From positions 1 through 64,000 of the forward strand of contig NZ_JABMJG010000001.1 of NCBI RefSeq assembly GCF_013376045.1: 64,000 bases of DNA, written 5' to 3'. Made by a program: the position numbers and the translations under genes. The notes under the pieces were generated by a model, which searched no databases, was not told the origin of the DNA, and saw only the letters and a program-made list of their open reading frames with translations. The stretch comes from Variovorax sp. SG517. Lineage in GTDB: Bacteria; Pseudomonadota; Gammaproteobacteria; Burkholderiales; Burkholderiaceae_C. This document shows, piece by piece, positions 26,929-35,499 of this stretch; positions within the stretch are counted from its first letter, which is position 1; each line of letters starts with the position of its first letter.

Positions 26929-27741
26929 TCAGAGCAGCCCGGTCATCTTCTGCGCCGCCGCCTTCAGCGCGTCGATGCGCTGGAGGGCGTCGTCCATCGA
27001 CATGCGCGCCGTCGGCGCATGCACCGCCAGCGCGGCACGCACCGCGCCGGCCGCGTCGCGCACCGGCACGGCCACCGCCACGAGGCCGGCGATGAACTCC
27101 TCGTTGTCGCGCGAATGGCCCTGCTTCGCGATCGCCTCGCACTCGGCGCGCAGCGCATCTGCGCTGGTGATGCTGTTGGGCGTCATGCGCTCCAGCGGCA
27201 GTCCGTCGATGAACGCATCGCGCGCCTTCGCCGGCATCAGCGCCAGGAAGAGCTTGCCGCTGGCCGTGCAGTGCAGCGGCACATGCGAGCCCACGTCGAG
27301 CGTCAGGCGCAGCGGCCACTGGGCTTCCACGCGGTCGAGGTACAGCACCTGGGCGCCGTCGAGCGTGGTGAGGTTGCAGGTCTCGCCCACCTCGCGCACC
27401 AGCGCCGACAGCACCTCGTGCCGCAGTCCGCGCACCACACCGTGGTTCAGCGTGTCGAAGGCCAGCCGGCGCAGCGCCGGGCCGACGGTGAAGGAGCGCT
27501 CGTCCACGTCGCGCGCGAGGAAACCGGTGGACAGCAGCTGGGTGCAGATACGGTGCGCCGTGCCCTTGGGCAGGCCGAGCTGCGCGGCCAGTTCGGCCAG
27601 CGTCAGGGCCCGGCCTTCATTGGCGAGCAGCGCCAGCAGGCGCAGGCTGCGCTCGGCCGAGGAACCGGAGGCGGAGGCCGAGGCGGATTCCGCCTCCTCC
27701 GGCGGAATCGCCGCGGCGGATGCGCGCGCAGAACGTGACAT
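26929..27741 (-). CDS. IclR-family regulator, candidate regulator of the isethionate genes
   Basis: A 270-residue IclR-type regulator with an Ala/Ser/Glu-rich N-terminal tail of about 28 residues, an HTH (LALLANEGRALTLAELAAQLGLPKGTAHR region) and an effector domain with VLYLDRVEAQWPLRLTLDVGSHVPLHCTASGKLFL. The ATG at 27741 has AAGG about 9 bases upstream; a longer frame to 27855 is possible. It is divergent from a chemoreceptor gene that is followed by the GMC/MFS pair. Its effector domain is close in wording to that of the xsc-side IclR, so both may recognise related sites. Confidence 0.85.
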   Translation of the reverse strand: MSRSARASAAAIPPEEAESASASASGSSAERSLRLLALLANEGRALTLAELAAQLGLPKGTAHRICTQLLSTGFLARDVDERSFTVGPALRRLAFDTLNHGVVRGLRHEVLSALVREVGETCNLTTLDGAQVLYLDRVEAQWPLRLTLDVGSHVPLHCTASGKLFLALMPAKARDAFIDGLPLERMTPNSITSADALRAECEAIAKQGHSRDNEEFIAGLVAVAVPVRDAAGAVRAALAVHAPTARMSMDDALQRIDALKAAAQKMTGLL

Positions 27742-28057
27742 GCAGATAAACCTTATGGGTTGGCCTGGGAAACAGCCAGGCGGGGCGATTGTTCCACCGC
27801 CGGGCCTTCCGGGCATTCCGGAAACTCCGGACGCAGCTTGCGTTCGCCGACGCATGCAGCATTCAAAGCATCGATAAAAGCTCGCTTCGTAAACAAAAAT
27901 CCGTCATTTGTTATCAAAATCAAAAAAAGAAGAAGCAAAGCTTAAGAATCAGCATTCATGGCCGAAAAGAAAGGCACGGAAATCAGCCGCCCCGGAACGC
28001 GGCGCTTCCGGCACTGCGCATTGCCCTTTTCTCTTCCTTCTCTGCGGAATCGGACCC
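27742..28057. promoter_or_regulatory. divergent intergenic region, IclR / chemoreceptor
   Basis: This 316-base gap separates the IclR gene (minus) and the chemoreceptor gene (plus). Its middle (about 27890-27945) is strikingly AT-rich for this genome, with A-runs, and is the likely promoter zone. A weak inverted repeat CCGGAA-N8-TTCCGG lies at 27992-28011, 46 bases before the chemoreceptor start. It uses the same GGAA/TTCC words as the operators but is not an exact match. No gene is supported here. Confidence 0.4.
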
Positions 28058-29695
28058 ATGAAGACTCTCTCGACCCGGAAACTGCTCGCCGGGACTTTCA
28101 CCGTACTCGTGCTGCTGGTGCTGCTCGTGAGCCTGCTGGCCCAGCGTTCGCTGAGTGCGGCCGACCATCGATTCTCGGGATACATCGCCGGCATCGCACA
28201 CCGGCAGGCGCTGGCCACCGGCATCAGCGTCGCGGCCAGCCAGCGGGCCATCGGCGTGCGCGACATGGTGCTTCTGGGCCATCGGTCCGATCGCGAATCG
28301 GCCAAGGCGATGGCGGTCGGCAGCAACGAACAGCTGGCATCGAGCCTGAAGCAGCTCAAGGAAGCGCTCGAAGCCGGGGAAGACATCACGGCGCGCGAGC
28401 GGGCCATCTTTGCCAGGATCGAAAAGATCGAGAAGGAGTACCTGCCCATCGCGCTGTCCATCGTCGAACTCGCGGACGCCGGAAAGCGCGAGGAGGCCAT
28501 CGAGAAGATGAACGTCGAGTGCAGGCCGCTGCTGGTGCAACTTCTCGCCGCCTCGAAGGAATACACGGACCACAACGAAGAGATATCCCGCACGAGCGTC
28601 GAGGCGTCCGCGGCGGCGTACTCCAGGCAGCGGGTGCTGCTGCTCGCCCTGAGCATCTTTGCCGTGCTTGCCGCCGCAGCGCTGGGCATCTTCATTGCGC
28701 GCCGCCTTTTCGCGGCTCTTGGCGACGAGCCGGCCAAGCTCAGCGTGGCTGCCCACAAGGTGGCCCAGGGCGATCTGAGCGAAATCGACGGCGCGCACGA
28801 GGCCCCCGAGGGCAGCGTGCTGGCCTCCATGGCCGTCATGCAGCGCCAGCTGGTCGGCCTCATCGGCCAGGTCCGCTCCTCCGCCGACAGCATCGCCGCC
28901 GCGAGCGCCGAGATCGCCCATGGCAACAACGACCTTTCCCGCCGAACGGAGTCGCAGGCGTCTTCGCTCGAGGAAACCGCGGCCTCCATGGAAGAACTCA
29001 ATTCCACCGTCAGGCGCAATGCCGACAACGCCACCGAAGCCAACAGGCTCGCCGACGGCGCGAGCAGCGTGGCCATGCGCGGCGGCGAAGTCGTGGTGCA
29101 GGTGGTGGAGACGATGAAGAGCATCAACGACAGCAGCAGGCGGATCGCCGACATCATCGGCGTGATCGACGGCATCGCCTTCCAGACCAACATCCTCGCG
29201 CTGAACGCGGCCGTCGAGGCCGCGCGCGCGGGCGAGCGGGGACGAGGCTTTGCCGTGGTCGCGTCCGAGGTGCGCAATCTCGCGAGCCGGTCGGCCGACG
29301 CCGCCAAGGAGATCAAGGCACTGATCAGCGCGAGCGTCGATCGTGTCGAGACCGGCTCGGCGCTGGTGGACCGCGCCGGAGTCACCATGTCGGAAGTCGT
29401 CGAATCCATCAGGCGGGTCGCGGACATCGTCGGCGAGATCAGCACGGCCAGCTCGGAGCAGAGCGTCGGCGTCGCGCAGGTCAGCGAGGCGGTGGTGCAG
29501 CTGGACCAGGCGACGCAACAGAACGCCGCGCTGGTCCAGGAAAGCGCGGCCGCGGCCGGAAGCATGAAGTTCCAGGCCGACCAGCTGGTGGAGGCTGTCT
29601 CGGTCTTCCGGATCAAGACCGGGCGTCCCGAATTCGCTGCTGTGGAGGGCGCCGCACTCGCCTTCCAGATCTCGGCGGAAGGCGCCACGGCCTAG
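28058..29695 (+). CDS. methyl-accepting chemotaxis protein
   Basis: A 545-residue chemoreceptor. It has a first membrane helix at about 7-29, a four-helix-bundle periplasmic ligand domain to about 190, a second membrane helix at about 193-213 and a short HAMP. The cytoplasmic signalling domain carries the invariant hairpin tip [24 protein letters not shown]. There is no C-terminal CheR-docking pentapeptide. It is located between the IclR gene and the GMC/MFS genes, so it could mediate taxis to isethionate or related sulfonates. The ligand is not deducible from sequence. Confidence 0.92.
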   Translation: MKTLSTRKLLAGTFTVLVLLVLLVSLLAQRSLSAADHRFSGYIAGIAHRQALATGISVAASQRAIGVRDMVLLGHRSDRESAKAMAVGSNEQLASSLKQLKEALEAGEDITARERAIFARIEKIEKEYLPIALSIVELADAGKREEAIEKMNVECRPLLVQLLAASKEYTDHNEEISRTSVEASAAAYSRQRVLLLALSIFAVLAAAALGIFIARRLFAALGDEPAKLSVAAHKVAQGDLSEIDGAHEAPEGSVLASMAVMQRQLVGLIGQVRSSADSIAAASAEIAHGNNDLSRRTESQASSLEETAASMEELNSTVRRNADNATEANRLADGASSVAMRGGEVVVQVVETMKSINDSSRRIADIIGVIDGIAFQTNILALNAAVEAARAGERGRGFAVVASEVRNLASRSADAAKEIKALISASVDRVETGSALVDRAGVTMSEVVESIRRVADIVGEISTASSEQSVGVAQVSEAVVQLDQATQQNAALVQESAAAAGSMKFQADQLVEAVSVFRIKTGRPEFAAVEGAALAFQISAEGATA

Positions 29696-29743
29696 GAACC
29701 GGGCACCGGCCAGGCCACCGGTCATTCGGGTAAACCTTAAAAA

Positions 29744-29760
29744 CGGAACATTGCGTTCCG
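29744..29760. promoter_or_regulatory. palindromic operator upstream of the GMC oxidoreductase gene
   Basis: CGGAAC-ATTGC-GTTCCG has identical half-sites and spacing to the palindrome upstream of xsc (16198-16214). It lies 69 bases before the start of the GMC oxidoreductase gene. The shared site argues that one IclR-type regulator co-controls both loci. Confidence 0.65.
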
Positions 29761-29829
29761 AAAATCAATGTCCTAGGATTGGTTCGAACGAGGCGCTCGC
29801 CTTCCAGAACTTCCCCCGGGATCCATTGC

Positions 29830-31482
29830 ATGCCTGAAGAAGAGTTCGACTACATCGTCGTCGGCGCGGGCTCCGCCGGCTGCGTGCTCGCCGGCCGGCT
29901 CAGCGAAGACCCGGCCACGCGCGTGCTGCTGCTGGAAGCGGGGCCGGCGGACCGGTCGCTGTGGATCCACCTGCCCATCGGCTACGGCAAGACGATGTGG
30001 AGCCCCACCTACAACTGGCGCTTCGAGACCGCTCCCGACCCGAACATGAACGACCGGCGCATCTACTGGCCGCGCGGCAAGACGCTGGGCGGATCGAGCT
30101 CGATCAACGGCCTGATCTACATCCGCGGCCAGCGCGAGGACTACGACCACTGGGCCGCGCTGGGCAACGCCGGCTGGAGCTACGACGAGGTGCTGCCCTA
30201 CTTCATCCGCTCCGAAGGCAACCAGCGCGGCGGCGACGCCTTCCATGGCGGCGAGGGGCCGCTGAAGGTTTCGGACATCGCCGCGAAGCACGAGCTGATC
30301 GAGGCCTTCATCGACGGCGCAGGGCAGACCGGCGTGCCGCGCACCGACGATTTCAACGGCGCCGCTCAGGAAGGCGCGGGCTACTACCAGCTCACCACTC
30401 ACAAGGGCTGGCGCTGCAGCACGGCCAAGGCATACCTGACGCCGGCGGTGAAGCGGCGGCCCAACCTGCGCATCGAAACCGAGGCGCTGGCCGAGCGGCT
30501 GCTGTTCGACGGCAGGCGCGCTGCCGGCATCACCTACCGCCAGGGCGGCCAGCTGAAGACCGCGCGCTGCCGCGCGGAGGTGCTGCTGTCGGCGGGCTCG
30601 CTGCAGTCGCCGCAGCTGCTGCAGCTCTCGGGCATCGGGCCGCGCGCGCTGCTCGATCGCTTCGGCATTCCGGTGCTGCACGAGCTGCCCGGCGTCGGCG
30701 AGAACCTGCAGGACCACCTGCAGATTCGCCTGGGCTACGAATGCACCAAGCCCATCACCACCAACGACCAGCTCAACTCCTGGTTCGGACAGATGGGCAT
30801 GGGCCTCGAATGGCTGCTGCACCGCACCGGCCCGCTGGCGGTGGGCATCAACCAGGGCGGCTGCTTCATGCGCGCGCTGAAGGATGCCGAGGGCCGGCCG
30901 GTGGCGGCCACGCCCGACATCCAGTTCCACGTCGCCACGCTCTCCGCCGACATGGCGGGCGGCAAGGTGCATCCGTACTCGGGCTTCACGATGTCGGTGT
31001 GCCAGCTGCGGCCCGAGTCGCGCGGCCACGTGCGCATCCGCTCGCTCGACGCGGCCGAGCCGCCCGAGATGCAGCCCAACTACCTTTCCACCGAACTCGA
31101 CCGCGCGACCACCGTGGCCGGCGTCAAGGCCGCGCGCGCGATCGCCGACTCGCCCGCGATGCGCCCCTACGTGAAGCGCGAGGTGAAGCCCGGCCCCGGC
31201 GCGGTGAGCGACGCCGACCTGCTGGAGTTCTGCCGCAACAACGGCGCCACCATCTTCCACCCCACCGGCACCTGCCGCATGGGCGCGGACGCGCTCGCCG
31301 TGGTCGACGCGCGCCTGCGCGTGCATGGCGTGGCGGGGCTGCGCGTGATCGACTGCTCGGCGATGCCGACGCTGGTGTCGGGCAACACCAACGCACCCGC
31401 CGTGATGATGGCCGAGAAGGCCGTCGACATGATCAGAGAGGACAACCGCAAAGGCGCGAGAGCGGCAGCGGCCGCGCACTGA
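29830..31482 (+). CDS. GMC-family FAD oxidoreductase, candidate isethionate dehydrogenase (IseJ-like)
   Basis: A 550-residue glucose-methanol-choline oxidoreductase. The FAD dinucleotide motif GAGSAG is at 12-17. The family signatures GKTLGGSSSINGLIYIRG near 85 and GSLQSPQLLQLSGIG near 265 follow, and the C-terminus has the catalytic His in IFHPTGTCRMG plus NTNAPAVMMAEKAVDMI. It oxidises an alcohol to the aldehyde. In Cupriavidus necator a membrane-associated GMC enzyme, IseJ, with the MFS transporter IseU, converts isethionate to sulfoacetaldehyde. The same two-gene arrangement plus the xsc-type operator supports that role here. A choline or other alcohol dehydrogenase remains possible. Confidence 0.8.
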   Translation: MPEEEFDYIVVGAGSAGCVLAGRLSEDPATRVLLLEAGPADRSLWIHLPIGYGKTMWSPTYNWRFETAPDPNMNDRRIYWPRGKTLGGSSSINGLIYIRGQREDYDHWAALGNAGWSYDEVLPYFIRSEGNQRGGDAFHGGEGPLKVSDIAAKHELIEAFIDGAGQTGVPRTDDFNGAAQEGAGYYQLTTHKGWRCSTAKAYLTPAVKRRPNLRIETEALAERLLFDGRRAAGITYRQGGQLKTARCRAEVLLSAGSLQSPQLLQLSGIGPRALLDRFGIPVLHELPGVGENLQDHLQIRLGYECTKPITTNDQLNSWFGQMGMGLEWLLHRTGPLAVGINQGGCFMRALKDAEGRPVAATPDIQFHVATLSADMAGGKVHPYSGFTMSVCQLRPESRGHVRIRSLDAAEPPEMQPNYLSTELDRATTVAGVKAARAIADSPAMRPYVKREVKPGPGAVSDADLLEFCRNNGATIFHPTGTCRMGADALAVVDARLRVHGVAGLRVIDCSAMPTLVSGNTNAPAVMMAEKAVDMIREDNRKGARAAAAAH

Positions 31483-31544
31483 GTTCCCGTTTCGAACCCC
31501 ACGGTCCGCAGAGACCGCCACGACAAACCTCATCGGAGACAGAC

Positions 31545-32852
31545 ATGAGTGCAAGCGACGAGAAAGCGATTCGCAGGGTGGTGGTTTCGGCCCTGGTGGG
31601 CGCCACCATCGAGTGGTACGACTTCTTCCTGTACGGCGTGGTGGCCGGCATCGTGTTCAACAAGCTCTACTTCCCCGGCAGCGACCCGGTGGTGTCGACC
31701 CTGCTGGCCTACACCACCTTCGCGGTGGGCTTCGTCACGCGGCCGCTGGGCGGCGTGATCTTCGGCCACTTCGGCGACAAGATCGGCCGCAAGAGCATGC
31801 TCGTCATCACGCTGATGATCATGGGCGTGGCCACCTTCCTCATCGGCCTCGTGCCCACCTACGCGCAGATCGGCATTGCGGCGCCGCTGCTGCTTTTGCT
31901 GCTGCGCGTGGCGCAGGGCATAGGCCTGGGCGGCGAATGGGGCGGCGCGGTGCTCATGGCGTACGAATACGCGCCGAAGGAGAAGCGCGGCTTCTACGCC
32001 TCGCTGCCGCAGATCGGGCTGGCCATAGGCCTGTGCATGGCCTCGGGCGTGGTGGCGCTGCTGTCGTGGCTGCTGACCGACGAGCAGTTCCTCTCCTGGG
32101 GCTGGCGCATCGCCTTCCTGATCTCGGGCGTAATGGTGATGGTGGGCATGTACATCCGCCTGCACGTGAAGGAAACGCCGGAGTTCGCGGCGGTGAAGGC
32201 CCGCAACGCCGAGCTGCGCATTCCCTTCATGGACATGCTGCGCCGCTACCCCGGCAACGTGCTCAAGGGCATGGGCGCGCGCTACATCGACGGGGTGTTC
32301 TTCAACATCTTCGGCGTGTTCTCCATCAACTACCTCACGAGCACCATCAAGATCAACCGCACCGAGGCGCTGCTGGGCGTGATGGCCGCGGCGGTGGTGA
32401 TGTGCTTCGCCATTCCCTTCTTCGGGCGCATGTCCGACCGGCTGGGACGGCCGCGCGTGTACATGTGGGGTTCGCTCATCACGGCCGTGTCGGCGTTTCC
32501 GGGCTTCTGGCTGATGACGCACAGCGGAGGCAACGTGCTGCTGGTGTGGCTGTCGATCATCGTGCCCTTCGGCATCCTGTATGCGTCGGTGTACGGGCCC
32601 GAGGCCGCCCTCTTCTGCGACCTGTTCGACGCGAAGGTGCGCTACACCGGCATCAGCTTCGTCTACCAGTTCTCGGGCATCTTCGCCTCTGGCATCACGC
32701 CGATCATCGCGACCGCGCTGCTCAAGTCTGGCGGCGGCGAGCCATGGCAGATCTGCATGTACGTGCTGTTCGCGGGCGTGGTGTCGGCGGTGTGCGCGTG
32801 GATGATCGGGCGCAGCGCCTCGCCCGCGGATTCGCCTGTGGCCGTGGCTTAG
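31545..32852 (+). CDS. MHS-family MFS transporter, candidate isethionate importer (IseU-like)
   Basis: A 435-residue, about 12-helix major facilitator of the metabolite:H+ symporter type. It has the MHS opening VVVSALVGATIEWYDFFLYG, the loop motif GHFGDKIGRKSML and RVAQGIGLGGEWGGAVLM. It lies 62 bases after the GMC gene and is probably in the same transcript. MHS carriers import organic acids and sulfonates. In combination with the GMC enzyme, uptake of isethionate is the best guess. The two-base stop-to-neighbour geometry shows no further co-transcribed gene. Confidence 0.87.
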   Translation: MSASDEKAIRRVVVSALVGATIEWYDFFLYGVVAGIVFNKLYFPGSDPVVSTLLAYTTFAVGFVTRPLGGVIFGHFGDKIGRKSMLVITLMIMGVATFLIGLVPTYAQIGIAAPLLLLLLRVAQGIGLGGEWGGAVLMAYEYAPKEKRGFYASLPQIGLAIGLCMASGVVALLSWLLTDEQFLSWGWRIAFLISGVMVMVGMYIRLHVKETPEFAAVKARNAELRIPFMDMLRRYPGNVLKGMGARYIDGVFFNIFGVFSINYLTSTIKINRTEALLGVMAAAVVMCFAIPFFGRMSDRLGRPRVYMWGSLITAVSAFPGFWLMTHSGGNVLLVWLSIIVPFGILYASVYGPEAALFCDLFDAKVRYTGISFVYQFSGIFASGITPIIATALLKSGGGEPWQICMYVLFAGVVSAVCAWMIGRSASPADSPVAVA

Positions 32853-32876
32853 CGCTGAGGGCCCTTCGGCTTCGCC

Positions 32877-33338
32877 TCAAGGCGCGCCGGTGCCCATGCC
32901 GAGCGCGCGCATCACGGCAGCGGTGCGTGTCTCCACGCCCAGCTTCACGTACACGTGCTCCAGGTGCTTGTGCACCGTGCGCGGGCTGATCTGGAGCAGG
33001 GCGGCGATCTCGGCGTCGGTCTTTCCGCAGGAGAGCCAGCGCATGACGTCGCCCTCGCGGGGCGTGAGGCCGGCAGGCGGTGAAACGGCGGGAGCCGGCG
33101 CGTCGGCACGGCAGGCCAGCCGGTACAGCAGCGCCACCGCCACCGCATGCTCCAGCCCCGCGCGGCGGTAGTGGTCGGCCTGCATCGAGGCGCGGCGGAA
33201 CTCGCGCCTTCGCGGCGCCTTTTCCGGGATGCGGCGGATTGCATGCACGCCGCGGTGCCGCACGGGCGATTGTCCGGATTCGAGTTGCTCCAGCAGGCGA
33301 AGTGCGCTTGCGCAATCGCCGCGCGTGAGATGCGTCAT
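32877..33338 (-). CDS. small LuxR-type HTH regulator
   Basis: A 153-residue protein whose last 65 residues form a LuxR/FixJ-type HTH: LTPREGDVMRWLSCGKTDAEIAALLQISPRTVHKHLEHVYVKLGV, recognisable from the LTPRE and ISPRTVHKH elements. The first 85 residues are basic and carry no receiver or ligand domain I recognise. The ATG at 33338 is the first plausible start. It is divergent from the methyltransferase gene, so it may regulate it. Confidence 0.72.
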   Translation of the reverse strand: MTHLTRGDCASALRLLEQLESGQSPVRHRGVHAIRRIPEKAPRRREFRRASMQADHYRRAGLEHAVAVALLYRLACRADAPAPAVSPPAGLTPREGDVMRWLSCGKTDAEIAALLQISPRTVHKHLEHVYVKLGVETRTAAVMRALGMGTGAP

Positions 33339-33498
33339 GGCGTGCCCCTTGTCTCGCTTTCTTCTTCGTGCCGCATACGCATTGCTGCGTATGGCGCCTG
33401 CATGCATCGGGACGGACGATGGCCGATGTCCCTCTGCCGCGAACCCAGTATAGGCAGGCCGGGGGCGCGCGAGCCGTCCGCCGGCGAAGGGGAAACAC

Positions 33499-34560
33499 AT
33501 GGCTATCGACGAAACAAGGCTTAACGCGTTCATGGGTAACTTCGTCCATGACATCGGCGCCGTGATGCACGCCGCAACCATCGTCGTGGGCGACCAGCTC
33601 GGCCTGTACAAGGAGATGGCGAAGGGCCCCGGCACCGTGGAAGAGCTGGCCAAACGCACCGAGACCGATCCGCGCTACCTGCGCGAATGGCTTTCGGCCC
33701 AGGCCGCGAGCGGCTATGTCGAGTACGACCCGAAGGGGGAGCGCTTCTCGCTCACCGAAGAACAGGCCTTCGCGCTCGCCGAGGAAGGCAGCCCGGCCTT
33801 CGTGCCCGGCGCCTTCCAGATCGCGGTGGCGCAGTTCAAGGCCGTGCCGAAGATGGTCCAGGCCATGCGCACGGGCCTGGGCATCGGCTGGCACGAGCAC
33901 GACCCCGCCCTCTTCCACGGCACCGAGCGCTTCTTCAGGCCGGGCTATGCGGCCAACCTGGTGAGCCAGTGGATCCCGGCGCTCGAAGGCGTTCCGGCCG
34001 CTCTCGAACGCGGCGCGCGCGTGGCCGACGTGGGCTGCGGGCATGGCGCGTCCACGCTGCTGATGGCGCAGGCCTATCCCGAGTCGAGCTTCGTCGGCTT
34101 CGACTACCACGCGCCGTCGATCGAACGTGCGCGCGAGACGGCGCGCAAGGCCGGCATCGACGATCCGAAGCGGCTGAGCTTCGAGGTTGCGAGCGCGAAG
34201 GACTTTCCGGGCAAGGACTACGACCTGGTGGCCTTCTTCGACTGCCTGCACGACATGGGCGACCCGGTGGGCGCGGCGGCGCACGTGTGCGCCAGCCTCA
34301 AGCCGCAGGGCACATGGATGCTGGTGGAGCCCTTCGCCAACGACCGGCTGGAGGACAACATGAATCCCGTGGGGCGGGTGTTCTATTCGGCGTCGAACTT
34401 CATCTGCACGCCGGCCTCGCGCTCGCAGGAAGTGGGCCTGTGCCTCGGTGCGCAGGCCGGCGAGGCGCGCCTTCGCGACGTGGCCTCCAAGGGCGGCTTC
34501 GCGCACTTCCGCCGGGCCAGCGAAACGCCCTTCAACCTCATATTCGAAGCACGTCCCTGA
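33499..34560 (+). CDS. class I SAM-dependent methyltransferase
   Basis: A 353-residue protein. An N-terminal winged-helix-like dimerisation domain (residues about 15-90, GDQLGLYKEMAKGPGTVEELAKRT) precedes a Rossmann methyltransferase domain with motif I VADVGCGHGASTLLMA near 175-190. Mycobacterial Rv2258c-type and plant O-methyltransferase-like proteins share this build. The acceptor is unknown. The ATG follows GAAGGGG by about 10 bases. It is followed 19 bases later by a DUF1059 gene, suggesting an operon. Confidence 0.85.
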   Translation: MAIDETRLNAFMGNFVHDIGAVMHAATIVVGDQLGLYKEMAKGPGTVEELAKRTETDPRYLREWLSAQAASGYVEYDPKGERFSLTEEQAFALAEEGSPAFVPGAFQIAVAQFKAVPKMVQAMRTGLGIGWHEHDPALFHGTERFFRPGYAANLVSQWIPALEGVPAALERGARVADVGCGHGASTLLMAQAYPESSFVGFDYHAPSIERARETARKAGIDDPKRLSFEVASAKDFPGKDYDLVAFFDCLHDMGDPVGAAAHVCASLKPQGTWMLVEPFANDRLEDNMNPVGRVFYSASNFICTPASRSQEVGLCLGAQAGEARLRDVASKGGFAHFRRASETPFNLIFEARP

Positions 34561-34579
34561 GGACATCCAAGGAGCCGCC

Positions 34580-34801
34580 ATGCCACGCCAATACATCGAC
34601 TGCCGCGAGTACCCGAGCACGACGAACTGCAGCGTCGCGCTGAGCGCCGACAGCGAGAGCGAACTGCTCGATGCCGCGGTGCAGCACGCCGTGACCGTCC
34701 ACGGCCACACCGACACGCCGGAGCTGCGCAAGCAGCTCGCCGGCCTGTTCAAGACAGGCACGCCCCCGCTGCAGGCACCGGCACAGAAGGTGCCTGCCTG
34801 A
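34580..34801 (+). CDS. DUF1059 small protein
   Basis: A 73-residue protein matching the DUF1059 pattern: an N-terminal CREYP, a central ADSESELLDAAVQHAVTVHGH and a short variable tail. The function of this family is unknown; members are small soluble proteins often found near stress or redox genes. The ATG at 34580 has AAGGAG 6-7 bases upstream, a strong ribosome site. It is co-directional with the preceding methyltransferase gene. Confidence 0.8.
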   Translation: MPRQYIDCREYPSTTNCSVALSADSESELLDAAVQHAVTVHGHTDTPELRKQLAGLFKTGTPPLQAPAQKVPA

Positions 34802-34995
34802 CGCCCCCGGCAGAACGACGACCGCCGCTGCATGTGCGGCGGTGAATACCTTCGATTGAACGCCGGCGTGCGCCGCCGCAGGAAAACCGCGCACGCCGCT
34901 CGAACGCGCCCCTGCCCGCCAAGCGCGCTTTGCGAAGTCGCGCTATGGTTCGCTGCCACCCACGGCGAACCACACGAAGAAAGAAGGCGGGGCCC

Positions 34996-35499
34996 ATGAT
35001 CGACATCAACATCAACGGCAAGTCCGTTGCCCTCGACGCGCCCGACGACATGCCCCTGCTCTGGGCATTGCGCGACATCGTCGGACTCACCGGCACCAAG
35101 TTCGGCTGCGGCATCGCCCAGTGCGGCGCCTGCACCGTGCACCTCGACGGCCAGCCCGTTCGATCGTGCGTGCTGCCGGTGGGCTCCATCGGCAAGAAGG
35201 CCGTCACCACCATCGAAGCCATTGCGCAGACGCCCGCGGGCAAGAGCATCCAGAAAGCCTGGCTCGACGTCGACGTGGTGCAGTGCGGCTACTGCCAGTC
35301 GGGCCAGATCATGTCGGCCGCCGCGCTGATACAGCGCACGCCCAACCCGAGCGACGCCGACATCGACCTGGCCATGTCGGGCAACGTCTGCCGCTGCTGT
35401 ACCTACTCGCGCATCCGCGCGGCCATCAAGCAGGCCGCCACGGGCAAGGCCGAGGTGCTGCAGTCGGTGGCGGTGATGCCGGCAAGGAGCGCATCGTGA
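34996..35499 (+). CDS. 2Fe-2S subunit of a molybdenum hydroxylase (IorA-like)
   Basis: A 167-residue protein with two [2Fe-2S] clusters. The plant-ferredoxin type has C38, C43, C46 and C58 (FGCGIAQCGACTVHLDG). The second, helical type has C97, C100, C132 and C134. The family motif CRCGTY reads CRCCTY here, adding a cysteine at 135 in place of glycine next to the cluster. It passes electrons from the molybdenum centre to the cytochrome encoded two genes on. Its stop overlaps the GTG of the large subunit, so stoichiometric synthesis is expected. Confidence 0.88.
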   Translation: MIDININGKSVALDAPDDMPLLWALRDIVGLTGTKFGCGIAQCGACTVHLDGQPVRSCVLPVGSIGKKAVTTIEAIAQTPAGKSIQKAWLDVDVVQCGYCQSGQIMSAAALIQRTPNPSDADIDLAMSGNVCRCCTYSRIRAAIKQAATGKAEVLQSVAVMPARSAS

